A DNA stretch of 64,000 bases, from NCBI GenBank assembly GCA_951640165.1, contig OX621237.1, positions 992,001 to 1,056,000 on the forward strand, read 5' to 3'. Of the stretch, positions 1 through 11,454 are shown piece after piece. Every line of letters starts with the position of its first letter. Positions within the stretch are counted from its first letter, which is position 1. The notes under the pieces are model-generated. The model ran no database searches, was not told the origin of the DNA, and saw only the letters and a program-made list of their open reading frames with translations. Source of the stretch: Pseudoips prasinana (taxonomy: Eukaryota > Arthropoda > Insecta > Lepidoptera > Nolidae). Made by a program: the position numbers and the translations under genes.

Positions 1-602
1 TTGTGATTGGTTGTTATGTAGTAAAGTAAAGTGATATGTAGCCTCTTGGGCCTCTACTGTGGCTACTTCAGCCCCACTAAAAGCCTTATATATGGCTTGG
101 TAGCCAACAACCTTGGAAATACCAATAAAAACGATAGCTAAAAGAATATTTTTAAAGTACTTAAATTTTCACCGACTTAAAATTTTACTTTGATCTACAT
201 TTAAAAGTACATTTGTGGATAAAAAATAATCAAGAAAACCTTATATAAAAAATATTTTGTGAGCTTTCCAAGTATATCACAAACATCGCAATATATTAAT
301 ATAATTCTGCACTGCCAACATTATAATTTATTATCATAAATCCTTATTGAAGGTTTGTTGATGTTTCTTAACATAACATTGGCCTAACCTAACATAAGTT
401 TCGACAAGTAACAAGTTTGTGATTGAGCAAGTTACGCTACACAAACAAGCAAAAGTTATGCTATTGTTTTAATAAATTATGAGTTGGCCATTTGTGGAAA
501 TGACGTGGGAAACTTTTGAATCTAAATAAAAATAGTTATTTAGGGTTCAATTACCAGTTTATTCCAATACATGGGTGCTATTTTCACTTCTTAATTACTT
601 TG
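1..602. other. Gene-free AT-rich sequence
   Basis: No open frame, RNA gene or recognisable repeat was found here. The stretch is AT-rich and probably decayed intergenic DNA. Confidence 0.5.
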
Positions 603-862
603 GACGGTCACTGTAGCCTAGTTGGTAGTGCTCCTGCCTACGAAGCTGGTGGTCCTGGGTTCGATTCCCGGTAAGTGCAAATATTTGTGTGATGAGCACG
701 AATATTTGTTTCTGAGTCATGGATGTTTTCTATGTATATAAGTATTTATCTATCTATATAAGTATGTATATCGTCGCCTGGTACCCATAGTACAAGATTT
801 GCTTAGTTTGGGGCTAGGATGATCAGTGTGACATTGTCCCTAGATATAATTATTATTATTAC
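603..862 (+). mobile_element. tRNA-headed SINE, family A, copy 1
   Basis: This is a short interspersed element. A tRNA-like head carries an A-box-like run (GTAGCCTAGTTGGTAGTG) and a B box (GGTTCGATTCC). A body about 150 bp long follows, ending in an (ATT)n tail typical of LINE-mobilised SINEs. Near-identical copies lie at 5528, 14249 (reverse) and 59279. The head does not fold into a full cloverleaf with a paired acceptor, so it is not a tRNA gene. The 3' half (from 'CATAGTACAAG' to the tail) is shared with SINE family B. Confidence 0.85.
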
Positions 863-954
863 TTTAATTAAAATTCAATACATATTTTGGAAAGCTGTAT
901 TAATAGGTTTTATTAGCCAAAAAAGCCAAGAAGTGTTATAGGAAATCCCCCGCC

Positions 955-1157
955 TTAAACTTCTTTTAGCTGTGTGACTGACGGCAATAAATATCGCCAG
1001 CCCATTTAGTTTCACCGTTTTTCTGTATACTATGACCATATTACGATTGCCTAGCGTGGCAATTATCGGATATGTCAAAATGATGGACAAAACTGCATTG
1101 TGAAATTTTTTTTGGAGAGGCCTTTACCCTACAGTGGATGTCATTCGGCTGACATAA
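955..1157 (+). mobile_element. RTE-derived short element (5' UTR fused to 3' end), copy 1
   Basis: The left part matches the 5' leader of the RTE-type LINE seen in antisense at 34688-35471 (gacggc..aatatcgcca, then the ATTACGATTGCC..GTGGCAATTAT block). It then passes directly into the LINE 3' terminus (GGAGAGGCCTTTACCCTACAGTGGA, here divergent, then TTCGGCTGACAT). The endonuclease and reverse transcriptase are absent. The same junction is seen in copies at 5360 and 37750, so this looks like an amplified non-autonomous family and not a one-off deletion. This copy also lacks some of the leader. Confidence 0.65.
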
Positions 1158-1160
1158 TAA

Positions 1161-3004
1161 ATGATTTTTCTGCGATATCTCAAAGAAATAAACGTCTAGA
1201 CAGGGTAGCAGTATGGGAAGCTGATAAATAAAAGCTTGGGAAGTTCAGAACAAGATGGTCTGTTTTATTATTAGTACCATAACAAGACAGACAGTGACAG
1301 GGATGTATAAAATATAATATTTTAAAATGAAAGATTAAATAACATGACAGTGCTTTGGTTATTAGAAAGCAGGTTTCAACAATGTCTAAAAGGGATAATC
1401 GATATTATCGGCCAATTTCTGAAAGGACTTCAGAATTCACTGGGACTAACTTATGAGTTATCGTGGTAGGTGCAGTCGGTAGGGTGCTTTGTTATAGAGG
1501 TACGCGGGCGCAACTACAAACTGGCTGAAACAAATCTCTGTAGAACTAGGTTATCCTTTCCTGTCTGCCTGTTGGATATTTGTCCGATAGAGAATTTTGA
1601 AACACCATAACAGTAACTCTATGCAACGAAACATTTCGCTCAGGATATTAAGTTTTCAATAAAGCTGTTTGTGTGTTTTTGTGGCGGTCATAAAACCTGT
1701 CTTTGGAGGTTTGTTTGGGAATACGGTTGAGTAAATTCTAGTGTAGCTTCGCGTTTGTTTACGTGTTATGAAACTAAAGAGTTTATTATTTTTTGGGAGG
1801 AATATACGATAGAATTTTGATTTGATTTATAGCTTCAGCTTAGTGCCGCGTTTACCATTTTACTTTTTGTTCATAATTCATTTTAACCGGATCAGTTTTT
1901 GTATAAAAATGAACGATGAAATTTAATACTTTAGCGATAACATTCGGTAGGAAATTCACACGTTTTCATATTTGAATACGTATATAGTAGTAATACTATT
2001 ACTTATTGAAATGACTGTATATTTATACCATATATTTAACAATAACCGACGAATTGGTTAGAATTAACAAAAAATAAGCATACATTTAGAACAAGTAAAA
2101 CACTATGCCATTACTACTATATTCTTTGGTAAGTATATTTAACATGGAGGTGTGATTATAATTGTAAGTTTTCTTAGCAAATAGCACGCTTGCCGGGATC
2201 AAACATATGGGTAAAGAGTTTATACTCACTTGTTTGGTCTCAGCAAGCAGGCTAATGCTAGGGAAAGTAAAAATAGAACACTTACTTAATCTTAACTTTT
2301 AGCCGCAAGGAAATAGGTAACTTGGTATTTATGGTATTTCCATTTGTTCATGCTGGGCTAATACTAGCACGATTTTACAACCACTAACTAAAAAACAATC
2401 TGTGAATCATCATCTCTACTCTACTGAATTACAAGGATTTTTAAGTAATTATTTATTTATAAGTTACAATTTCTAATAGATTATGTGAAATTAAAAGACG
2501 ATGTAGTTAGTCAATGCAATTTTCAAGCTCTCCTGTCGAGAAAAACTTAATAAAACCGAGGAATTACTGATGAGACACTTGAGAAAACTTCTCTTTAACA
2601 TATTTACAGACTATTTTTCCCGAACATTAGTCTCTCCATGAGCATAATTTCGTATAAACTTAACAATGAACGCGTGACGTCACGATACAAACGTCTGATA
2701 GCTAAATTAGATGCAAATAAAAGTCCATAATACATTAACAACCCGACGTCCGTATCTCGCATGGGCAAAACTTGATGTAAAAATAAATATGTCACAATGT
2801 AGAATCAATATAGCTTTCATCTATAGTTTAAAACATTTTTTTTATGTTTGATTTGATTGGTTCAATTTATATGTAATAATTAGTAGCATTGTGATTGGTA
2901 CACTCAAAGATAAACTGCCAATAAACAGGTAATATAATTACAAAAAGTCAATTTCATTCTAATAAATAAAAGCACTCATTATTTACTTTTTGAAGTAAAC
3001 CATC
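1161..3004. other. Gene-free stretch
   Basis: About 1.8 kb of AT-rich sequence with no recognisable gene or repeat. A short conceptual frame at 2604-2795 (minus) has no family resemblance and was not called. Confidence 0.45.
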
Positions 3005-3230
3005 TTTACGCACGCTTGATTTGCGGAGTAAGCTGATGAATGCGTTACGTGAGCGTTACGAAAAGTGTGATCGGGCGAAGCCAAGGGAGAGTTACATTTC
3101 GTATATTACTAAGGGCAATAGAGAGATGTGTGGGGACATTTTTTTTTGCTCTCTCTATCTCAGAGCCAGTTAGTTTCATATATCTAAGTTTTAATTCAGT
3201 CGTGTGGTCTAAAGCACGCTCATGTTTTTA
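3005..3230 (+). repeat. Dispersed repeat, family K, copy 1
   Basis: This stretch resembles 61317-61600 on the same strand. They share the GCGTAAGTAAG/GCGGAGTAAG start, an AA..GTGATCG/GTATGGTCG block, a 'GTATATTA' block, a T-run followed by CTCTCTCT, and a final 'TAGTCTAAAG..CACG' block. There is no coding potential. The class is unknown; it could be the 3' end of a retroelement or an old non-autonomous element. Confidence 0.5.
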
Positions 3231-4154
3231 GTTATTCCTTTTATAGGCCTATTTCTTCGCCTTCTATATGTAACCGAGTCATTCACTACGTATAGATTGT
3301 ACGCAGGCTCTAAGCAAACAACAGAACGAATGAATTGGAAAAGTAGTTAAGCAAACAAGCTTTGTTCTAAACTTATTTGAATAATATTATGTTCACGTTC
3401 CAATGTTCTATCACAATGGTTTGAACTTTTCAGTTTGAGTGTGATATTTGTTTAAACGCATAAAAGTTTACTTGTTATACCGAAGAAATTCGTTAAAATG
3501 TGATTTAAGGTCGAAAAACGTGTGTTATATAATAGTGGTCAGAGGGTAATTCGAACTTATACGTTTCTCACTAGCGGACATTGTGTTTTAGGGCATAACT
3601 TCCTATTTGAGCACTCATTACCCGCATGTATGGTGTTATAGCGGCAATTTACTTTTTTATAAAATATTAAATCAACCTTAATACATAGCTCTAGTTCATT
3701 TAATCATTGACTAAGGGATAATTACTTAGGGATACTTGTCGCTTTAATCACCATTTTCCCTTAATAAGCTGCAATTTCCTCGCTCGCCTTACACCAGAAC
3801 GATACGCTTATGATACATGGGGCACATCGTTTCCTTAGCCAACAATTGGCAAAGAAACAATCCATTTCTTAATCCTCCACACTTACGCGAACAAAGAACA
3901 TCCCTATCTATCCCGAAGGTAATAATTAATCAATTAGTGGCCGTAAATCCAGCGCCACCGATTAACTGAGCGCGTTTGGCCGTTTTGGTGGCTTCGACAC
4001 CACTGCGCATTTGATAGACCTCTCAAATAATTACGTTTTGAATAGGCAGCAATGGAATGGTTTTGGACCTAACTTATCTATAAATAGTAGGGGTGGTTAA
4101 ACGAGGTACATTTCTATGGACAATCCCACAGAGATGTGACGACAGAAATACAGT
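3231..4154. other. Gene-free stretch
   Basis: No gene or repeat was recognised. The segment 3930-4020 is less AT-rich than its surroundings and seems single-copy within the window. Confidence 0.4.
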
Positions 4155-4312
4155 TACTTGTAAAGTAAAGTAAAATACTCTTTATTGTACACATAACTTA
4201 AAATTAAAATGAGCATACATAATAAGTACAAAGGGCGGTCTTATCGCTACTGCGATTTCATCCAGACAACGAATCATGGAGTGGATAGACTAAAAAAAGG
4301 GTAAACAGGGTA
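4155..4312 (-). mobile_element. LINE 3' UTR fragment
   Basis: Read on the minus strand, this ends with 'GTACAATAAAGAGTATTTTA' followed by a (CTTTA)n-like tail. Such 3' termini are common in Jockey/CR1-like non-LTR retrotransposons of Lepidoptera. It carries a polyadenylation signal (AATAAA) just before the tail. No intact reading frame remains, so this is a 5'-truncated dead copy. Confidence 0.55.
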
Positions 4313-5056
4313 GGTAGGTGTAACAATAGGTCAACTTAATGTTAACTTAAACTAATACAAAATAATAATAAAAAGTAAAAAAATAAATTCATAGAATAAT
4401 TTTAAAAAGCCTAGTAAAGCAGGAATGCGCGAAAAAAAACCATAGGCGACAGCGGTAAATAAATATGCTTAGTAATCTAGGCAGATAATAAAGCTAGTGA
4501 TTCTATACTTGACTCTTATTTAGTCTTGTTATTTAACCCGACCTATCAGTTCGTGAAAATGTGCGAGAGACTGACATCTGTTTGCCCATGCACTAATTAT
4601 ATCTATTCTGCATATTTTGCATATATTTTGGTCAGTCCAACATATTCTCACTATTGCCATGTCTCCTTTTTAATAAAGTGCAAAATAATTCTATCAACGT
4701 TTAGGGCTTACATATTCACATACGAGTGCCTTCTACGTGTTAATATTAATTTTTCTGTGAAATATACAGAACGATCGTTTTTTATGCGATGTGCAAAAAG
4801 GGCATGATTTCCATTTCGCTGGCGATCCCAGGGGACGGGTGTAATAATGAAATATTGTTCTCTTGGTTACAGTCACCTTAAGTGATCGATTTGTCTAAAG
4901 TTGGCAGGCGAAGGCTGCCTACCTACAGGTTATCCATAGGTTGGCTTATCGGGTGTAAGGGGTAGTTTAACTCAATGTAGCATTCCGTATTATGGGTCTA
5001 AATTATACGTTATAACAGCTTTAATATATAAAAGAGATTAAGAATAATACTTAATT
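4313..5056. other. Gene-free stretch
   Basis: AT-rich. A 93-codon open frame at 4526-4807 (+) has a biased, cysteine- and tyrosine-rich composition and no recognisable domain, and is taken as chance. Confidence 0.4.
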
Positions 5057-5310
5057 ACTTATCGTATGGGCAGTGGTTACCCTGGTGTCAGTGTTGTTCA
5101 AGCCGCCTAGTAGGCCTCTGACATGGCTTAACGACTGTTACCTAATGGTTACAACCGGAACCGACAACTTAACGTGCCCTCCGAAGCACGGACACGCTCA
5201 CAAATTAAACCACTTTGGCGGTCACCCATCTATGGACTGACCGCGAGCCTAGTTGCTTAACCTCGCCAATCACTTACGGACCGGTGAGAGCATCTGGCTA
5301 TGAGCGCCTC
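5057..5310 (-). mobile_element. 5S-rRNA-like SINE, family C, copy 1
   Basis: On the minus strand the first ~100 bp resemble the 5' two thirds of 5S rRNA, including the internal promoter region: CACCGGT, then a GTTAAGCAAC block, GCGGTCAGT and GATGGGTGACCG in that order and spacing. A non-5S body of about 150 bp follows, ending 'CCATACGATAAG'. Other copies are at 38843, 44888, 53384, 54838, 58666, 59125 and 61995. Similar AGAATAATA strings flank the element and may be a target-site duplication. SINEs with 5S-derived promoters are the known SINE3 class. Confidence 0.7.
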
Positions 5311-5359
5311 TTTAGAATAATAGAGAATTGATATAAAAAAAATATATATTTTTCATTAG

Positions 5360-5527
5360 TTTCTCAGAGAACGGGCAGCAGCGTCTCTTTGTGAACTATG
5401 ACGATCATACTGCGAACGCCAACCCATCTTGCCAAACGAGCAATTATGGCATATCCCACCAAATAATGGACAAAATCCATTGTGGAAACCTTTTGAGAAG
5501 GCCTTTGACCAGCAGTAGACATAATTT
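5360..5527 (+). mobile_element. RTE-derived short element, copy 2
   Basis: It starts in the RTE leader (AGAGAACGGGCAGCAGCGT), continues through the 'CGCCAACCC..GCAATTATGGCATATCC' block to 'ATAATGGACA', and then jumps to the LINE 3' end (TTGTGGA..GAAGGCCTTTGACCAGCAGT). The junction is the same as at 1 kb and 37.8 kb. SINE A follows immediately. No coding capacity. Confidence 0.75.
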
Positions 5528-5782
5528 GACGGTCACCGTAGCCTAGTTGGTAGTACTCCTGCCTACGAAGCTGGTGGTCCTGGGTTCGAATCCCGGTAAG
5601 AGCAAATATTTGTGTGATGAGCACGAATATTTTTTTCTGAGTCATGGATGTTTTCTATGTATTTAAGTATTTATCTATCTATATAAGTATGTATATCGTC
5701 GCCTGGTACCCATAGTACAAGCTTTGCTTAGTTTGGGGCTAGGATGAGCTGTGTGACATTGTCCCTAGATATTATTATTATT
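5528..5782 (+). mobile_element. tRNA-headed SINE, family A, copy 2
   Basis: Nearly complete copy with head GTCACCGTAGCCTAGTTGGT, B box GGTTCGAATCC, the body shared with copies at 603 and 59279, and an (ATT)n tail. It abuts the RTE-derived element, possibly by insertion at its 3' end. Confidence 0.85.
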
Positions 5783-5958
5783 AATTCGGCTGAAATTATG
5801 TACCACTTTACTATCATTCAACCTGGAGACAAATAATTCACTCATATTCAGATAAAAAAGTAAGAGGCGTACAGATGCAGGTCCTGTGTGAGTATTGTAA
5901 ACCGTAGTACGTGGACGCCGAGGTATCAGACGACTTTCATTTACTGATGCACTATTTG

Positions 5959-6222
5959 ACGGGCCTGTTGGCGTGGGTGGTAGATACGCTGCCTTTCACG
6001 CCGCAGGTCGTGGGTTCGATTCCCACCCGGGACAAATATTTGTGTGCATGAACATGTCTGTTAGTCCTAAGTCTGGGTGTAAATTATCTATTTAAGAATG
6101 TATTTAAAAAAGAAAAATAGTATATGTAGTATATCAGTTATCTGGTTTCCATAGTACAAGCTCTGCTTAGTTTGGGATCAGATGGCCGTGTGTGAATATT
6201 GTCCAAGGATATTATTATTATT
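5959..6222 (+). mobile_element. tRNA-headed SINE, family B, copy 1
   Basis: The head is GGCGTGGGTGGTAGATACGC (A-box region), the B box is GGTTCGATTCCC, followed by 'ACAAATATTTGTGTGCATGA', a body, and a tail of (ATT)n. The last ~90 bp ('CATAGTACAAGCTCTGCTTAG' region, quoted in part) are shared with family A although the heads differ. More copies are at 9284, 33920, 46003, 49387, 56325, 59983 and 60605. Confidence 0.85.
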
Positions 6223-6311
6223 CCAAATTATTTATTTAAAGTTCTTATTTTTAACATATTTATGTCTATAAAATTGAAATAAAAAAGAAAACAATTATAT
6301 ATAGCGGGGAG

Positions 6312-6582
6312 GTTTGACGCCCTAGGCCGCCGGTGGTCAGGGCGACAGAGTAAGGAACCTTCTCACAATGCGTGCCGTTCCCATTATTACCGCCTTTTGT
6401 ATCCATCCCTTGACCCAGTGATCTAGCGAAAGCCTCTTAAGATGTTGGTCGAGGCTCTTTGCTATGAGACCGTTTACGGAGACGACTATCGGGACAATTA
6501 TTGTTGAGTCCACATCCCACATGGCGTTAACCTCGTGAAACAAATCTAAGTATTTTGACAACTTGTCAGTCTCGGCTTATTA
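6312..6582 (-). pseudogene. LINE ORF C-terminal fragment, copy 1
   Basis: The minus-strand frame encodes about 80 residues ending at a stop near 6337. It contains VPIVVSVNGLIAKSL and QKAVIMGTARIVRRFL. I remember similar blocks at the C-terminal end of Lepidopteran non-LTR retrotransposon ORFs; the clade cannot be named with confidence. It is truncated at its N-terminal side. A second, frameshifted copy of the same block lies just upstream at 6680-6912. Confidence 0.5.
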
Positions 6583-6679
6583 TTATTATTTGCACAGCCA
6601 GATAAATAATTTATTTTATTTGAACAGTGTCTTTTTCATTTCATACATAGTAAAAAATCATGTATATTAAAAAAACAGG

Positions 6680-6912
6680 CCCAATCGGCAACTTAGCAGG
6701 CTCCAAGCTACCGATGGGCAAGGGTACAAAGAAAACCTGCTCACAATACTTGTCGTCTCAAAAAATACTGCCTTCGTAACCCGACCTCTGACCCTACTGC
6801 AAAACGCGAACCTCTTATAAGATAACGGTTGAGGCTCTTGTCAGTTAAACCATGGGCAGAAACGATAATTGGTACAATGACTGCTGAATCGACGTTGCAC
6901 ATGTCATTATTA
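6680..6912 (-). pseudogene. LINE ORF C-terminal fragment, copy 2, frameshifted
   Basis: The minus-strand translation gives MCNVDSAVIVPIIVSAHGL and DKSLNRYL, parallel to the copy at 6312-6582 (MWDVDSTIIVPIVVSVNGL). The frame is then lost before the QKAV-like block. The two copies sit about 100 bp apart in the same orientation. Confidence 0.5.
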
Positions 6913-9184
6913 TCAATCCAAAATATTGTATACTATGAAATTATAAGATTGCGAAATCGTATTTATTTATTTTATTTGTTGGCTCTTCACGCCTCAAGTG
7001 CTAAATCATATTACTAATAAATTAAGAACGCAGGTAGATCTTAGTTAAATGAAATTTTAAAATAGCAATTCCTCCGGGAATTTATTAAGTTTTCGTAGCA
7101 GGAATGTCCACACGGACTGAGCACGGAGAATATAGAATATTATCTTAAATATTTACCTACTCACCTATAGTAGACGGGGGCTCCAAGTTATTTTATCTAG
7201 TTTTAAAGTCACATTTCAGGCTTTAGCAAGATTCTTTAATAATGTTTAGATATAAAATTGTCTGTACCGTAGGAGAAAAATAACAGGAAACTGATGACAG
7301 AACATCATATACGTACACTCCAGTAAAAGGTAGATTTAAAAGTAAAAAACCTTGATCCAGACTACAGCCGGTAAAACAGGAAGATAGTCATAATATTATC
7401 TTATCGGTCATGAGAGTTCAGGACCCCTGTAAGAATTTTCCTTTCCAATACTAGGTGCTCTAGCCAGCGTGAATATGTTTAAATAGGCATAGAACCAGAA
7501 ACGAGGTAGCATTGAAACGGAGTGTCATTGTGGTGTTCAGCTTCTCTTGATTGATACCGTAGCACCAGGAGTATAGACTCCTGAGGAGTTAATTCGCTAG
7601 TTTCACTAAATGATTAAGAACAAAGTTGAAACTTAATTGACATAAAAGAAGAAGTTTACTAAAAATATGTAGAAATTTTTTGACATAGGTTTTCGGTAGG
7701 CTGTTATTTATACTCGTTTATTTATGTCTATCTATCCGTTTTCCATTAACCTTCGCCAGAACTAACCCCATTCAACTACTCCAAAAGCCACATAAATTAA
7801 ATCGAGCCAAGCCCTTAATTCCTAGCAAAAGTATAATCTAGACAAATAGTAGTAACTTCAGCCATAATGCGGCCAGATTGCGGCCATGAATCGACACATG
7901 TAAGCCCTAAGTGAATTAGTGGAGGAACTTAATTGTAAGCTCCAGTCTAGGTCACCCTCAAATCTAGGAGACTTTACGTTTTGAAGCGGTTCGTGTTTAT
8001 ATTTTGCTTTGTCATGAAAATGTATTACTCTTTCATGCTTATTGGCTTAATTTGATTTCTTTTTCAATAAAAATCTATTAGTATCTTTTCATCAGATCGT
8101 TTTATTTAATTTTTGGAATAGTTTGAACAACAATGAAACCTGAATAATGAAAGAATATTTATAGGACACGAAGGGGTTTAATCGTATCTATAGATGTCAC
8201 AGCTCTCGTAGCACGTTACAGCAATACGTACAAAGACGAAGAATACTACGATTCGTAGCACCGAAGAGATGCTACATCAAATGCAAATAAACCTGTTTTA
8301 CGAAGGAATTTCGTTTTTTAGAGTTGCCAACGAAACCCGCACTGTCCATCCATCGGTTTGTGAAAAGGCGAACCGTTGGCAGATTGACAATACAGATGTA
8401 TTCAATGAAGTATAAGAAATATGATTCTTGTGATGTTTTTGATTGATGTCTTAAAATCTTGTACGATGGTTTTAATAATGTCAACTTGCACGTGGCCACT
8501 ATTTATAGATATATAAAAATTATGCTTTGTGTTTTTTCATAGATCATTTTAAGTACGTTCTTACTTTGCACCTACTTCAAAATGGTATTTTGTTGTTGGA
8601 ACAAAGCTATTGAAATACGATATTCTTAGTGCAATCTTTTGATTAACTCGGTTCCCTAAGAGCCGTTCTTAGCTGCCATTTTCCATAACAAATATATTCC
8701 TCAGTTTTCTTCATGGGTTTGAATGATTTCGTTTAATATTTTCCGACAATTCGCCTCGTACTCCCACAATATCCTGGCTGAATATGAAACACAAATTAAT
8801 ACTCACATATTCTACATACCTAACTTTCTGTCCCGATAAGTCTCAAATGGCCTAAATAAGCCTTTGTAGACTTCAAGTTTCATCCCTTCAGGCCTACTAT
8901 ACAACCTTTTCAATACATTGTTGAAGTGAAATGTAAAGCTAAAAGGATAATGAGGACATTAATCCGTCTACGGGGCACGGGGGCGCTCGTCAAATGGCGC
9001 ATGGTTTTTTGCTTCTAGACATAAACAGTTCAACAAAATGTTTTAAAGGTGAGCTAAACTCTAAAAGGGTTTAATGGGGCTACCAACGCACGAGCATTGG
9101 TAGGAATATTTTGAAGAGGGATACTGTACACTATCTATAGAGCAGACAGTTAAATTACAATGTAATAATAATAAAATTTACATA
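6913..9184. other. Gene-free stretch
   Basis: About 2.3 kb without a convincing gene. The open frame at 8272-8499 (minus, 75 codons) shows no family features. A sequence at 8505-8550 slightly resembles a Helitron 5' end but no 3' CTAG partner was found, so it is not called. Confidence 0.4.
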
Positions 9185-9186
9185 CC

Positions 9187-9275
9187 TCACGCCTGATTCC
9201 CAGAGGGATAGTCAGAAACAACGGATTCCCATTTGTCTCGATCTTTGCACACTTCTTTTGCCTCATTTAAATCGG
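9187..9275 (-). mobile_element. LINE 3' end, family G, copy 1
   Basis: This carries the antisense of a conserved LINE C-terminal coding end (CTCACGCCTG..CCCAGAGGG, then ACGGATTCCC). Read on the minus strand the full copies encode a tail such as GQVRSTLN and then end near 'GGCGTGAG', followed by a (TATG)n microsatellite. Other copies are at 22828, 29935, 31225 and 44356. This copy is short and diverged. Confidence 0.6.
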
Positions 9276-9283
9276 CCTTTCTT

Positions 9284-9455
9284 CAGACACACGGCCATCT
9301 GATCCCAAACACAACTTGTACTATGGAAACCAGGTAACTGATTTCATATACTACCTTTGTGTTGTGAATACATACTTATGTAAATAATAACACCAAGATT
9401 CAGGACAAACAGACATGCTCATGCACACAAAAATGTGTCATACATAAGTTGTATA
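9284..9455 (-). mobile_element. SINE family B, copy 2 (5'-truncated)
   Basis: Antisense of the SINE B body and tail region: CACGGCCATCTGATCCCAAA, then the ACTATGGAAACCAG block and 'CAGACATG..CATGCACACAAA'. The tRNA-like head is missing. Confidence 0.7.
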
Positions 9456-9894
9456 ATACGATGACGAAAGGAAAAAGAACCAAGAAAGCATTTATACTTC
9501 CATTTTCAATTAGTCGTTTACCCATAAGGTTTTAATGCTTCACCTCAAGCTATTTAGCAGATAGAAATACAAACTACATATCCCGTGCTAATCCTAATAG
9601 AAGAGCCTTCTAGCTCTTCTATTGCGATTAGAACTTTTTGAAGTGATTACTTCTTGAGGCGTGTATGGATTTTTTGAGATCAGAAAATCAATTTAACTCG
9701 CCACACTGCTACGGTTGTCACCTCTGTATATAAGTACGTATATATATTATGAACTTACACATAACATATGCATGTTGGCATTTATTGCAATTGGAAAAAA
9801 CCATTGAACTCACGACACTGTTACCGTTACCGACACTATATAATTAATCAAAAAAAATCCGTTTTTTATATAAAAGCAAGGCAAAGGAGAAAGC
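9456..9894. other. Gene-free stretch
   Basis: AT-rich, with a short inverted pair around 9595-9635 ('CTAATAGAAGAGC' and the near-complement 'GCTCTTCTATTGCG'). No gene was seen. Confidence 0.35.
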
Positions 9895-10012
9895 CGGTGA
9901 CCTAATGGTAAGTAATCACCGATTCCAGTGGACACTCGTAACACAAGAGGGGCTGAAAGGACGTTGCCGGTCTTTAGGAAAAGAATAGGCCCGCTTCTTG
10001 ATGGTTACCATG
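9895..10012 (-). mobile_element. LINE 3' end related to the one at 22936
   Basis: On the minus strand it reads 'AAGAAGCGGGCCTATTC', 'AAAGACCGGCAACG' and then the 3' UTR block 'ACTTACCATTAGGTCACC'. This matches the plus-strand LINE end at 22936-23190, which encodes [16 protein letters not shown]. It is a short decayed piece of the same Jockey/R1-like LINE family. Confidence 0.6.
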
Positions 10013-10251
10013 TCATACTGGATCTGAAATACTTCTACTATTTATAGTAAATTGATAAAACTTTCTTGTGAAACGCTCGATGGTAAATGAACATTCATCC
10101 ATTTGATATGGATGAGCAATGGTTCACGGTGTAGTAACCACCCGTGGGGAACCATGAGAGGGTTGGTTTTCAGGGAAGTATTTTGCATGTGTCTTTCTAC
10201 GTTTATATGCAACGACATTAGGCGCTCGTTCAATTGGAGCCGGAGGGATTT

Positions 10252-10345
10252 ATCATCATCATCATCATAGCCGCCGAAAGACGCTTACTGCTGGACATAC
10301 GCCTCCCCAAAGATCTCCACAATTGCCTGTCTTTCGCAACCAGTC
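10252..10345 (-). mobile_element. RTE-type LINE 3' terminus
   Basis: The antisense of an RTE LINE end: (ATC)n, then CCGCCGAAAGACG, CTGGACATACGCCTCCCCAA and AGATCTCCACAATTGCC. On the minus strand the parent sequence encodes the last RT residues (WRSLGEAF..QWTSFG) followed by (GAT)n. Truncated to about 90 bp. Confidence 0.7.
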
Positions 10346-10796
10346 GGAGGAATTCATTAATATTATTCTTCAGTATTTATGTACTATTATATTATTTTAC
10401 TATTTATTTGCTTCTTTGAAATTAAAGCGTTAATTAACAATCAGTATTTAATAAGCTAAAAAGGTATATAAAATATAAACTATGTTCTGCAAATGAATAG
10501 TGTTCCAAAGTATATAATTTTTAATTTACTTGATTCGAGGAAATCTACTGTCGTACTTTATTATTTAGAAAGACTTTAGCTATTAAAAATATATTTAATA
10601 TCTTATTACTTTTTAATATGTATGTAATAAGTTAGTAAGTATTAATTAGGGAGAGTAAATAATCTTAAAGGATCCTTCATAGGTTTATTTTTGTTAAACC
10701 CATAATATATGTTGATATATTATGTTTAGAATAGAAATAAATCATAGAAAATATTGTTTGCATCATTAACATTGTTAAAGCACAATTTATGAATGG
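10346..10796. other. Gene-free stretch
   Basis: Very AT-rich; nothing recognised. Confidence 0.4.
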
Positions 10797-11048
10797 CTAG
10801 CAGTGCCCGCGGACTTCGTTCCAAGTTATAAATATTTTTGACCCTGCCCGTTTGTCCCGCGTAATACTTCGGGTTGAAAGTTCGGGATAAATAAAAAATA
10901 TGATGATGAATCATAGCCTATGACACTCCACAATAACGTAGCTTTCTATTGGTGAAATAATGTTGAAAATCGATTCAGTAGATCCAGAGATTACCCCTTA
11001 CAGCGTCACAAACTGACAAAAGTTACCTCTTTATAATATTAGTATAGA
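10797..11048 (-). mobile_element. Non-autonomous Helitron
   Basis: On the minus strand it begins TCTATACTAATATTATAAAG, the canonical start of Lepidopteran Helitrons (Lep1-like), and ends in 'GCGGGCACTGCTAG'. The length is about 252 bp. It encodes no Rep/helicase. The expected A/T flanks are not both present, so either the edges have mutated or one terminus is off by a few bases. Confidence 0.65.
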
Positions 11049-11454
11049 AGTATAGAAGAAGGTATTTATATGAATTACTGGCTGTGTCCTGTGGTTTCAC
11101 CCAAGTAATACTTTATAACTGATAGCGTATATGTGTTATACGAATGAACCAGCAATAATAGTATGAATTTTCCATCCATCCATCCACACAAACTTTCGCA
11201 TTTGTAATATTAAGTAGGTAATATGTGTTTTTATTTTTAAATATATTTTCCTTTTTAAGTTTTAGTTTTAAACGTATACGTATATATAATTTGAATATTT
11301 TAGCATTATAAATACATAAGACAAATGTAATGTTTGTGCACGCCAAATTCCTGCAGAAAGTAAATTCCATAGTCGAGCTGCTTGGGCAGAAAATTATTTA
11401 TCCAAACAATCAGTAGAGTGCACTGGGATACGTAGTTAAGTTCCGTGTTCTGGT
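11049..11454. other. Gene-free stretch
   Basis: AT-rich. An 85-codon lysine/isoleucine-rich minus frame at 11113-11370 is taken as chance. No repeat was recognised. Confidence 0.35.

Noticed and set aside
5364..5645. Recurring short protein with FVLITQIFALTGIRTQDHQL (also in frames at 14375 and 59212)
   Set aside because: It is the conceptual translation of the antisense strand of SINE A (or sense of the reversed copy), so it recurs only because the repeat recurs. It is not a protein family.
6000..6035. tRNA-gene-like B boxes in SINE copies
   Set aside because: The same sequence with a long non-tRNA body occurs many times; these are SINE promoters, not tRNA genes.
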